Shown: in pieces, positions 1 through 5,071 of the stretch | Layout: the number at the start of each line of letters is the position of its first letter | How positions within the stretch are numbered: the stretch's first letter is position 1 | Source: Dehalococcoidia bacterium | GTDB lineage: Bacteria > Chloroflexota > Dehalococcoidia > Dehalococcoidales > DAOWJC01 | Assembly (NCBI GenBank): GCA_030640595.1 | Contig: DAOWJC010000096.1 | Span: forward strand, 1 to 5,071 | Direction: 5' to 3' | Length of the DNA stretch: 5,071 nt | Translations under genes and position numbers: made by a program | Notes under the pieces: model-generated | What the model was told of the DNA's origin: nothing | The model's database searches: none | The model's input: only the letters and a program-made list of their open reading frames with translations

Positions 1-14
1 CAGATTATTGATAA

Positions 15-39
15 AAATTGGCTCTTTATGTTTTAGAGC
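15..39 (-). terminator. Weak terminator-like hairpin downstream of the response regulator
   Basis: Read on the minus strand, GCTCT and AGAGC form a 5-bp stem (39-35 with 25-21) around a 9-nt A-rich loop. It is followed at once by CAATTTTTA, a short run of T. This resembles a weak intrinsic terminator for the leftward regulator gene. The stem is short and lies about 160 nt beyond the stop codon, so the call is tentative. The rest of 1-196 shows no supported gene, tRNA or promoter. Confidence 0.25.
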
Positions 40-196
40 ACTTGACCTATGCCCACGTAGTTTAGGCTTAACTATAGTATCCTACAGCTTACAGGGGATA
101 AATAGGCCATTAGTAACTTTATGCATAGGTAATTAGTCCTATTGGCTCGTCCTGAGGAAGTACTCAAAGGGGCTTTGTTGTGTGGAGCTAGCGCCC

Positions 197-910
197 TTAA
201 TTATTATCTACAGCTAATCCAGAGTCCTGGAGTTCTTCGGCTGAAATCCAGCCGTGGCGTATGGCTAAGACCACAGCGTGGGCTCTATCATTAGCATTTA
301 GCTTGCGCAGGATATTGCTAACATGATTCTTAATTGTCTGCTCGCTGATTTCCAGAATGTAGGCGATTTGCTTATTTGAGTTACCTTCAGCAATGTAGTT
401 TAGAATCTGTGTTTCCCTAGAGGTGAGGGGGGCAACTATAGTTTCCATGGTTTTCCCATTGTTACCGTGCATGCTTTGAAATTGTCTTAATACATGCTCG
501 GCAACCTTGGGTCTGACTAAGACGCTGTCATTTATGGGGTATTCACCACTGGAGACTTGCCTTATGGTCTCAGTCAGCTCTTCGGCGGTGATGCTCTTAT
601 CTAAGTAGGCTACAGCTCCAGTTTTGATAATCTCAAAAAGCTGCTTATCATCAGGGTTGGAAGTTAGCATTATTACCTTGGTGGTCGGGTAGTGTAAGGC
701 AATTTTTCGTGCCAGGTCAAGCCCCCTGAGGGAGGGATAGTCAATATCCAGTAGTAGCACATTAGGGGAGTTAGCTTCAATTAGTGCCATCGTGTTCTCA
801 TTTGGAGCGCTGTCAAATACCTCGAAGTCAGCTTGTTGGGACAAGGCGTGGCGCACACCAACCCTGAAAAGAGCCTGTTTATCAACTATTGCCACAACTG
901 TTTTGTCCAC
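197..910 (-). CDS. NarL/FixJ-family two-component response regulator (receiver + LuxR-type HTH)
   Basis: This 237-residue cytoplasmic DNA-binding protein has the standard length for the family. Residues about 4-120 form a receiver domain: D10 in the acidic pocket, D55 as the probable phosphoacceptor (in VLLLDID), T83 and K105 as the conserved switch and lysine positions. Residues about 162-225 form a GerE/LuxR helix-turn-helix, with the LTSRETQIL entry motif and the recognition-helix region SEQTIKNHVSNILRKL. The partner of D10 in the acidic pair is K11, where the family usually has a second Asp, so phosphorylation chemistry may be altered. The start is GTG at 908-910, chosen because GGAGGTGA lies just upstream and the receiver's first strand begins at once. 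A near-consensus promoter precedes it. It is divergent from a pilus assembly gene cluster, which suggests it controls that cluster or itself; the target and the partner kinase are not visible. Family assignment is secure, specific role unknown. Confidence 0.95.
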   Translation of the reverse strand: MDKTVVAIVDKQALFRVGVRHALSQQADFEVFDSAPNENTMALIEANSPNVLLLDIDYPSLRGLDLARKIALHYPTTKVIMLTSNPDDKQLFEIIKTGAVAYLDKSITAEELTETIRQVSSGEYPINDSVLVRPKVAEHVLRQFQSMHGNNGKTMETIVAPLTSRETQILNYIAEGNSNKQIAYILEISEQTIKNHVSNILRKLNANDRAHAVVLAIRHGWISAEELQDSGLAVDNN

Positions 911-913
911 TGG

Positions 914-921
914 TCACCTCC
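914..921 (-). promoter_or_regulatory. Shine-Dalgarno site of the response regulator gene
   Basis: On the minus strand this reads GGAGGTGA, an extended match to the 16S rRNA anti-SD. Its GGAGG core is 6 nt from the GTG at 910-908. It decides the GTG start, since no ATG is available at the N-terminus of the receiver domain. Confidence 0.85.
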
Positions 922-961
922 GGTTAGAGCTCAGGCAATCTGGAAATGCCAATAGGCTACA

Positions 962-990
962 ATTATGCCACAAAATAGTCCTTTTGTCAA
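962..990 (-). promoter_or_regulatory. Sigma70-type promoter of the response regulator gene
   Basis: On the minus strand a perfect -35 TTGACA (990-985) is followed by a 17-nt spacer and a -10 CATAAT (967-962), 11 of 12 consensus positions. The expected start of transcription is near 957-953, giving a 5' leader of about 45 nt that contains the strong SD. The orientation and position fit the leftward regulator gene exactly. Confidence 0.8.
970..987. repeat. Inverted repeat within the regulator promoter (candidate operator)
   Basis: ACAAAA (970-975) and TTTTGT (982-987) form a perfect 6-6-6 dyad. It covers most of the spacer and the edge of the -35 box of the leftward promoter, a position where a bound dimer would block RNA polymerase. 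AT-rich dyads arise by chance, so operator function is an inference. Confidence 0.35.
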
Positions 991-1045
991 ATATTTTGGC
1001 TTAACTCTGCGGCATCATGTCCTCCGACACGGTTTTAGCTGCTAG

Positions 1046-1074
1046 TTGACAATTTTTATGTGAGCCTGTATTCT
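1046..1074 (+). promoter_or_regulatory. Distal rightward sigma70-type promoter (P1)
   Basis: TTGACA at 1046-1051, a 17-nt spacer and TATTCT at 1069-1074 match 10 of 12 consensus positions, with an A at the expected start site, 1081. A transcript from here would carry a leader of about 225 nt before the SD-led start at 1306 and would run through the proximal promoter. Weaker than the proximal promoter by sequence, but the perfect -35 at optimal spacing makes it credible. Confidence 0.5.
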
Positions 1075-1117
1075 GAAATTAGATTTAGTTGTCCGGAGCT
1101 TTTCTAAAGGTGCAAAT

Positions 1118-1150
1118 ATGTATACGCTTAACAAGCGAAGGCTCACCTGA
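1118..1150 (+). CDS. Possible 10-residue leader peptide in the P1 transcript
   Basis: ATG at 1118 opens a 10-codon frame (MYTLNKRRLT) ending at TGA 1148-1150. AAAGGTG (1106-1112) sits 5 nt upstream as an SD-like site, and the whole lies about 37 nt from the predicted P1 start. CGCTT-AAC-AAGCG inside it could fold into a small hairpin. Frames this short occur often by chance, and nothing else supports translation. If real, it could act as a translated leader that modulates the downstream mRNA; there is no recognisable attenuator. Confidence 0.2.
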   Translation: MYTLNKRRLT

Positions 1151-1234
1151 AGGGGCTACTACCAGAAGCTATCGTTCCTGTCTGAAATCATCCTTTTGCA
1201 GGATTGCCTAAGAAACGAGTCGGCTGTATAATCT

Positions 1235-1258
1235 CAATTGACAATTGCCATTTGGCAA
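1235..1258. repeat. Two overlapping palindromes covering the -35 and spacer of P2 (candidate operator)
   Basis: CAATTG-A-CAATTG (1235-1247) is an odd-length palindrome that contains the -35 box. TTGCCA-TT-TGGCAA (1245-1258) is a perfect 6-2-6 dyad in the spacer. Together they fill the promoter from just upstream of -35 almost to -10, the usual place for a repressor that occludes polymerase. The binding protein is unknown; the divergent response regulator is one candidate. Confidence 0.4.
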
Positions 1259-1266
1259 ATTATAAT
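1238..1266 (+). promoter_or_regulatory. Perfect-consensus sigma70-type promoter (P2) of the coiled-coil/pilB/pilC genes
   Basis: TTGACA (1238-1243), exactly 17 nt, then TATAAT (1261-1266): 12 of 12 consensus positions at optimal spacing. The expected +1 is A1273, which is also the first base of an in-frame ATG. Such a promoter should be very strong unless repressed, and the overlapping inverted repeats offer a place for repression. It excludes the upstream TTG at 1204 as the start for P2 transcripts. Confidence 0.85.
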
Positions 1267-1290
1267 TTGAGTATGGATTTAATAATTAAA

Positions 1291-1296
1291 GGTAGG
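1291..1296 (+). promoter_or_regulatory. Shine-Dalgarno site that favours the ATG at 1306
   Basis: GGTAGG, preceded by AAA, lies 9 nt before ATG 1306. Neither the TTG at 1204 nor the ATG at 1273 has a comparable site at proper distance. It is a moderate rather than strong SD, so it supports but does not prove the 1306 start. Confidence 0.5.
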
Positions 1297-1305
1297 TTAG
1301 TTGTG

Positions 1306-2193
1306 ATGTTCCAGCGGCTTGGTCAGCGATTCGCGAGGAGCAAACAGAAGATAAGGCAATTGCGGCAAAGAGAATCCAGCGACTTGTTGAAACGAGTTAG
1401 CATTCCGCAAGAGGTCTCTTCTGATTCACTGCGCTCACTCCTTAAGACGGCAATAGCCGATGCTGAACAGATAGTAGCCAGCATCAAGATGAGGGCACAA
1501 ACCGAGGCCGAAGCTGAAGCTACCAGGATTATTGCCCAGGTCAAGCTGGAGGCTGAGGAGATAAGGAGTAGGGCTGAAGGAGCCGCCCAGAAGCAGGCGG
1601 AAGACATTCTATCAGCGGCGAATAGGCAGGCTGAAATTACTGTGGAAGAAGCGAAGCAGAAGGCTCTGCAGTATATAGCTAGCAAAGAGAAGATAGAGGA
1701 GCCTGTCCAGCTTCGAGAGGAAGCTGTGGTGGAGAAGATAGAGCAGCCTACCCAGCTTCGAGATGAGGTTGCGGTCTCTGAGCCAGTGGAGGCGCCAACG
1801 GAGGAGCGCCTCCCAGAAGAAAGACCAGACAAAGGGGCCCCCGAGCCTACCCCGGTAAAACTGGATAGCCACACCCCTTATACTGGTGAGGTAGACCTTA
1901 TTGTAGCCGCACCGGTAGAACTGAGGGCGGTGTCTAAATTATACAACTACTTGCAAACCATACCTGAGCTAAGGATTCTCTATACACGAGGCACCTGGGA
2001 TCAAGGCACTACCATAACAGTTGTGTTAGATAAGCCGATGCCCTTGATTGGCCTCATATCAGAGACACCTGGTGTGGAGGTAACACCAGAGTTGCTCGGA
2101 AAGGATGATTTGGCGAAGGGGAAATCAAGCTTGCCGCTGAGAGCAGGGGGAAAGGGAGTAAAAAGAATCAAGCTAGTCCTGAAAGGAGCGTAA
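1306..2193 (+). CDS. Uncharacterised coiled-coil protein with C-terminal ferredoxin-like domain, upstream of pilB
   Basis: I do not recognise a named family. From ATG 1306 the product has 295 residues and no signal peptide or membrane segment, so it is probably cytoplasmic. Residues 1-30 are basic and amphipathic. Residues about 36-128 form a long Ala/Glu/Lys/Arg-rich helix resembling the stalk helices of ATP synthase b subunits or DivIVA-type coiled coils. Residues 129-158 are two copies of a 15-residue repeat, 159-185 a Pro/Glu linker. Residues about 195-265 have the pattern beta-alpha-beta-beta-alpha-beta of a small ferredoxin-like domain, followed by a Lys-rich tail (270-295). The start is uncertain: a TTG at 1204 would give 329 residues but lies upstream of the perfect promoter and lacks an SD; ATG 1273 (306 residues) coincides with the predicted transcription start; ATG 1306 has an SD. 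It lies 80 bp upstream of pilB on the same strand, suggesting co-transcription. A scaffold or accessory role in pilus assembly is inferred from position only. Confidence 0.8.
   Translation: MFQRLGQRFARSKQKIRQLRQRESSDLLKRVSIPQEVSSDSLRSLLKTAIADAEQIVASIKMRAQTEAEAEATRIIAQVKLEAEEIRSRAEGAAQKQAEDILSAANRQAEITVEEAKQKALQYIASKEKIEEPVQLREEAVVEKIEQPTQLRDEVAVSEPVEAPTEERLPEERPDKGAPEPTPVKLDSHTPYTGEVDLIVAAPVELRAVSKLYNYLQTIPELRILYTRGTWDQGTTITVVLDKPMPLIGLISETPGVEVTPELLGKDDLAKGKSSLPLRAGGKGVKRIKLVLKGA
1690..1779 (+). repeat. Two-copy 45-bp in-frame tandem repeat
   Basis: Units at 1690-1734 and 1735-1779 encode K-I-E-E-P-V-Q-L-R-E-E and K-I-E-Q-P-T-Q-L-R-D-E, each followed by four more residues. Nine of 15 residues agree, and the DNA keeps long identical stretches such as CAGCTTCGAGA. 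The period of 45 preserves the frame. It extends the flexible acidic region between the coiled coil and the C-terminal domain, and looks like a duplication that has since diverged. Confidence 0.8.
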
Positions 2194-2273
2194 CCCTGCA
2201 AGTTACGGGTATTTGCTGAGAACCTTACTAGGATTATTTATTAGAATTAGATTACCTTGAGGAGGAGGGGAGA

Positions 2274-3974
2274 ATGGAGACACCTAAAATAACTTTGCCA
2301 AGAGACTTGGGTGAGATGCTGGTTGAGGCAAAGATGATTACTGAGGAGAAATTACAGTATGTCAAGGAACTGCAGGTAAAGAGTGGTGATAAGATTGAGC
2401 GAATCCTGTTGCAAGAGCGTTTGATTACACCACAACAACTGGCATTCTTTACCAGTCTGCAGTTGCGAATCCCCTTTGTCAACCTGAAGAAAGAAGGGGT
2501 TCGACCCAACGCGGTGATGCTAGTCCCTGAGCCAATAGCCCGGAAATATAGTGTTATCCCTATAGATGTGACCGATGGCACACTGGTGGTAGCCATGGAA
2601 GACCCGAGAGACATCGAGGCTATTGAGGAGCTGGCAGCCCTGACCAGGAAAAGGATTGAGCCGGTGCTTAGCACCTCTCAGGATATTCAGGAGATGATTG
2701 ATCTCAACTACAGGGTTGGCGGTGAGATTGAAGAACAGCTCAGTCAAATCCCCACTCGCTACCAGAAAGTAAAGATAGCAGAGACACGGGTCTCTGCTGA
2801 GGCAATCGCTCAGGCCCCTGTTGTCCGTGCTATAGACCTTCTTATCAAGCAGGCGGTGAGAGACCGAGCCTCTGATGTCCATATTGAGCCTCAGGATGAC
2901 AAACTGCGTGTTCGCTACCGTATTGACGGTATCTTGCATGATGTTATGGCCTTACCCTTGAGTGTCCATCCACCGTTGCTTTCCCGGGTGAAGATAATGG
3001 CTGGGCTGAATATTGCTGAGCGCCGCCGCCCCCAGGATGGTCAAATCGCCTTTGACATGGGAGATAGGGAGGTGGATATTCGGGTGGCTACCACAAATAC
3101 CATACACGGAGAAATGGTGGTACTGCGTATCCTGGATAAGTCCTTTGCCTTTCTCTCCTTGCCAGAGATAGGCTTTCTGCCTGGGAGTTTAGATAGGTAC
3201 CTACAAATGGTGAAAACCCCCTTTGGCATGATATTAATCAGCGGCCCTACCGGTTCTGGCAAGACCACTACTCAGTATGCCACAGTTAACCAGCTTGATG
3301 CCGTTGGCCGCAATATCATAACCATTGAAGACCCGGTAGAGTATCGCTTCGATAATATTAATCAGATGCAGGTCAACCCTGCTGCCGGGCTAACCTTTGC
3401 TACCGGGCTCAGGGCTTGTATGAGGCTTGACCCTGACGTTATTCTGGTAGGGGAGATACGTGATGCCGAGACCGCTCAGATAGCCACCCAGGCATCGCTC
3501 ACCGGTCACTTGGTGCTCTCCTCGGTTCATGCCAATGATACGGTGAGTGTTATCTTCCGAATGATAGACCTGGGGGTGGAACCCTTCCTCCTTACTTCAG
3601 CAGTGGTGGGCATCGTCGCCCAGCGAATGGTGCGCCGTGTCTGTCCCTATTGTTCTCGGCCCACGTCGGTCAGTTCTGATGAGCAACTGGCTTACGAACA
3701 GGAGTTAAATGAAAAACAATCGGAGTTCCTTATTGGTGCCGGCTGCAATTTCTGCGCCAATACCGGCTATCTGGGGCGGACCGGAATCTTTGAGGTTATG
3801 GTGATGAGCGAGTCAGTAAGAAGGATGGTTCTGGGTAGTGCCGGCGCTGATGACATTCGCGCTCAGGCCAGTAAAGAAGGTACGGTCTTATTATGGCATG
3901 ACGGAATGGTGAAGGTAAAAGAGGGCATTACTACTCCTTATGAAGTGATACGTAATGTTTTCTCTATCAGCTAA
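2274..3974 (+). CDS. pilB: Type IV pilus / type II secretion assembly ATPase PilB (GspE family)
   Basis: This 566-residue hexameric cytoplasmic ATPase powers filament extension by turning the PilC platform; its length is typical of PilB/GspE. Residues about 11-63 hold two MshEN-like 24-residue motifs spaced by 5 residues, within an N-terminal domain reaching about 147. An arginine-rich linker domain follows (SDVHIEPQDDKLRVRYRIDG, 200-219). The ATPase core has Walker A GPTGSGKT (324-331), the Asp box IEDPVEYRF (351-359), Walker B with LDPDVILVGEIRD (385-397) and the His box GHLVLSSVHAND (411-422). A CxxC pair at 457/460 and another at 491/494 form the zinc site seen in PilB/GspE and absent from PilT retraction ATPases. 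The ending GITTPYEVIRNV is also characteristic. ATG 2274 follows GGAGG (2261-2265) at 8 nt. pilC begins 9 nt after its stop. GspE of a secretion system cannot be excluded on sequence alone. Confidence 0.96.
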   Translation: METPKITLPRDLGEMLVEAKMITEEKLQYVKELQVKSGDKIERILLQERLITPQQLAFFTSLQLRIPFVNLKKEGVRPNAVMLVPEPIARKYSVIPIDVTDGTLVVAMEDPRDIEAIEELAALTRKRIEPVLSTSQDIQEMIDLNYRVGGEIEEQLSQIPTRYQKVKIAETRVSAEAIAQAPVVRAIDLLIKQAVRDRASDVHIEPQDDKLRVRYRIDGILHDVMALPLSVHPPLLSRVKIMAGLNIAERRRPQDGQIAFDMGDREVDIRVATTNTIHGEMVVLRILDKSFAFLSLPEIGFLPGSLDRYLQMVKTPFGMILISGPTGSGKTTTQYATVNQLDAVGRNIITIEDPVEYRFDNINQMQVNPAAGLTFATGLRACMRLDPDVILVGEIRDAETAQIATQASLTGHLVLSSVHANDTVSVIFRMIDLGVEPFLLTSAVVGIVAQRMVRRVCPYCSRPTSVSSDEQLAYEQELNEKQSEFLIGAGCNFCANTGYLGRTGIFEVMVMSESVRRMVLGSAGADDIRAQASKEGTVLLWHDGMVKVKEGITTPYEVIRNVFSIS

Positions 3975-3979
3975 GGAGG
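3972..3979 (+). promoter_or_regulatory. Shine-Dalgarno site of pilC overlapping the pilB stop codon
   Basis: TAAGGAGG is a full match to the anti-SD complement, and its TAA is the stop codon of pilB. Ribosomes finishing pilB therefore stand on the pilC SD, 4 nt before ATG 3984. This points to translational coupling and balanced synthesis of the ATPase and its membrane platform. Confidence 0.8.
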
Positions 3980-3983
3980 GGCG

Positions 3984-5071
3984 ATGGCAAGAGCGGTTAG
4001 CACTGGGGCAAAGGAAAGGAAGCTTATATCTTACCGCTATGAAGCTGCCACCAGCCAGGGAAGACTGGTAAAAGGCACCATTAAAGCTGCCGGTGAGATT
4101 GAGGCTGAGCGCCTTCTAATTAGGCAAGGCTATCGTCCCATGAGTGTAGAGGTCGTTCCCTCTATGTTCAGCCTGGAAGAAGCTTTGCCTACCTTTTTCA
4201 AAGTCAAGCCTCGGGATGTGGTTATCTTCTCCCGCCAGCTAGCTACACTCCTCAGGTCAGGCATCTCACTCCTGCCGGCTCTGGAGATTCTCCAAGGGCA
4301 GGTAGTAACCAGCAGAGCATTCAATAAGATTCTGGCAACTGTGGTTAATGACCTTCGCGCCGGCGGCTCATTTAGTCAAGTAATTGCCAAACACCCTAAG
4401 GCTTTTAGCGAGATATACTGTAGAACGATTGCTGTGGGGGAGCAGACAGGGAATCTGGAAATGGTTTTGAATCGAATGGCTGACTACCTGGAGAAGCAGG
4501 TTGCCATGGCTAAAAGGATAGGCGGGGCTTTAACCTATCCAGCGATGGTTCTGGGCGTTGGTGGGGTAGTAGTCGTTGTTCTTATGGTAGTGGTCATGCC
4601 CCAGCTGATTGGTATGTTTACGGCTATGAATGTAGAACTGCCCCTGCCCACCAGAATCCTCATCGGCATGACAAATATTCTCACCAACTACCCGCTTTAT
4701 TTCCTGATAGCCGGGTCGGTATTAGCCGCTGTGGTGCTTTGGCTGGTGAAACAGCCCACCGGAAGGCGGATGCTTGACCGGGTGCTGCTACGTGCTCCCC
4801 TAATTGGTACTCCCACTCTTATGGGGGAGTTAGCCCGCTTCAGCCGAACCATGTCGGTGCTAGTTAGTGCCGGTCTGAGTTTGCAGGAAATAACGGGGAT
4901 GATACCCCAATCCAGCAACAATAGATACATCCGTAGCGCCTTAAGTCAACTCAATGAGAGGCTTCTCCTGGGAGAGGGGCTATCTGAACCAATGTCTCGC
5001 ATGGGTATATTTCCGCCCCTCTTGGTCCAGATGGTAGCTGTGGGTGAGGAGAGTAACACCCTTGACTTCAC
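3984..5071 (+). CDS. pilC: Type IV pilus / type II secretion inner-membrane platform protein PilC (GspF family), 3' end cut off
   Basis: The frame opens at ATG 3984, right after a perfect SD, and stays open to the window edge: 362 codons of a protein usually around 400 residues. PilC/GspF is the polytopic membrane protein on which the PilB hexamer acts to lift pilins into the growing filament. Residues 1-75 are a typical cytoplasmic N-terminal stretch. The first GspF domain starts at P76 (PRDVVIFSRQLATLLRSG) and includes VGEQTGNLE from 151. A hydrophobic segment spans about 187-209 and a second about 236-256. The second GspF domain starts near R270 (ELARFSRTMSVLVSAG, 282-297) and repeats the signature as VGEES (353-357). 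Only the end of this domain and the last membrane helix should be missing. GspF of a secretion system is the alternative. Confidence 0.95.
   Translation, partial: MARAVSTGAKERKLISYRYEAATSQGRLVKGTIKAAGEIEAERLLIRQGYRPMSVEVVPSMFSLEEALPTFFKVKPRDVVIFSRQLATLLRSGISLLPALEILQGQVVTSRAFNKILATVVNDLRAGGSFSQVIAKHPKAFSEIYCRTIAVGEQTGNLEMVLNRMADYLEKQVAMAKRIGGALTYPAMVLGVGGVVVVVLMVVVMPQLIGMFTAMNVELPLPTRILIGMTNILTNYPLYFLIAGSVLAAVVLWLVKQPTGRRMLDRVLLRAPLIGTPTLMGELARFSRTMSVLVSAGLSLQEITGMIPQSSNNRYIRSALSQLNERLLLGEGLSEPMSRMGIFPPLLVQMVAVGEESNTLDF

Noticed and set aside
2..136. 45-codon open stretch entering from the left edge
   Set aside because: The translation shows no domain or compositional sign of coding, and a run of this length without a stop is expected by chance.
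792..1004. Plus-strand 70-codon frame overlapping the start of the response regulator
   Set aside because: It runs antisense to the receiver domain and across its promoter, with no recognisable product.
1018..1029. TGTC-CTCC-GACA dyad between the divergent promoters
   Set aside because: A 4-4-4 repeat is expected by chance in a region of this size; it could still be a weak regulator site, but the sequence alone does not support it.
1204..1305. Upstream extension of the coiled-coil gene from TTG 1204
   Set aside because: The extension lies over the perfect promoter at 1238-1266 and has no properly spaced SD (AGGA is adjacent to the TTG). The extra residues look like translated control DNA. 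It remains possible only for transcripts from the distal promoter.
1323..1874. Long open frame on the minus strand opposite the coiled-coil gene (183 codons)
   Set aside because: Its product is Ser/Ala/Cys-rich low complexity, as expected from the complement of Ala/Glu/Arg-rich codons. It has no domain pattern and the sense strand is clearly the coding one.
2189..2207. CGTAAC-N7-GTTACG hairpin over the stop codon of the coiled-coil gene, considered as a terminator
   Set aside because: The 6-bp stem is perfect, but no run of T follows, so it is not an intrinsic terminator. Read-through into pilB is more likely.
2213..2247. Possible separate promoter for pilB (TTGCTG and TAGAAT)
   Set aside because: TAGAAT (2242-2247) is 5/6 of a -10 box, but the spacing to TTGCTG is 23 nt and no -35 lies at the right distance.
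2520..2939. Minus-strand open frame inside pilB
   Set aside because: Antisense to well-conserved PilB sequence; no SD or family resemblance. The other minus-strand frames in pilB and pilC fail for the same reason.

Overview
This window looks like the start of a type IV pilus / type II secretion-type (T4P/T2SS) assembly locus from a bacterium. The genes are recognised confidently; the host is not. Base composition is roughly balanced. The promoters are sigma70-like, the Shine-Dalgarno (SD) sites are strong, and a NarL-type regulator sits opposite a coiled-coil protein and pilB-pilC. This is compatible with Chloroflexota, especially Dehalococcoidia-like lineages, but that assignment is an inference from overall gene style, with no marker gene present.

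Layout, left to right. Bases 1-196 hold no supported gene, only a weak terminator-like hairpin for the minus-strand gene. Bases 197-910 (minus strand) encode a full NarL/FixJ-family response regulator (receiver plus LuxR-type helix-turn-helix). Bases 911-1305 are a divergent control region with three sigma70-type promoters: one leftward for the regulator and two rightward. The proximal rightward promoter is a perfect TTGACA-17-TATAAT. Inverted repeats lie within the spacers of two of these promoters. Bases 1306-2193 (or 1273-2193) encode an unnamed protein with an alanine/glutamate-rich coiled coil, a 15-residue tandem repeat, a Pro/Glu linker and a predicted beta-alpha-beta-beta-alpha-beta C-terminal domain. 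Bases 2274-3974 encode the assembly ATPase PilB/GspE, complete with all its ATPase boxes and the tetracysteine zinc site. Bases 3984-5071 encode the inner-membrane platform protein PilC/GspF, cut by the window edge.

How they may work together. PilB hydrolyses ATP under the membrane and drives PilC, which extracts pilins into a filament. The coiled-coil protein, on the same strand 80 bp upstream of pilB, may be a cytoplasmic accessory or scaffold of this machine, but only its position says so. The divergent response regulator is a natural candidate regulator of the locus and of itself. The most interesting points are a possible leaderless/SD-led dual start on the coiled-coil gene, the promoter-embedded dyads, a receiver domain lacking one of the two acidic-pocket residues, and a degenerate MshEN-type (c-di-GMP-binding) N-terminus on PilB.
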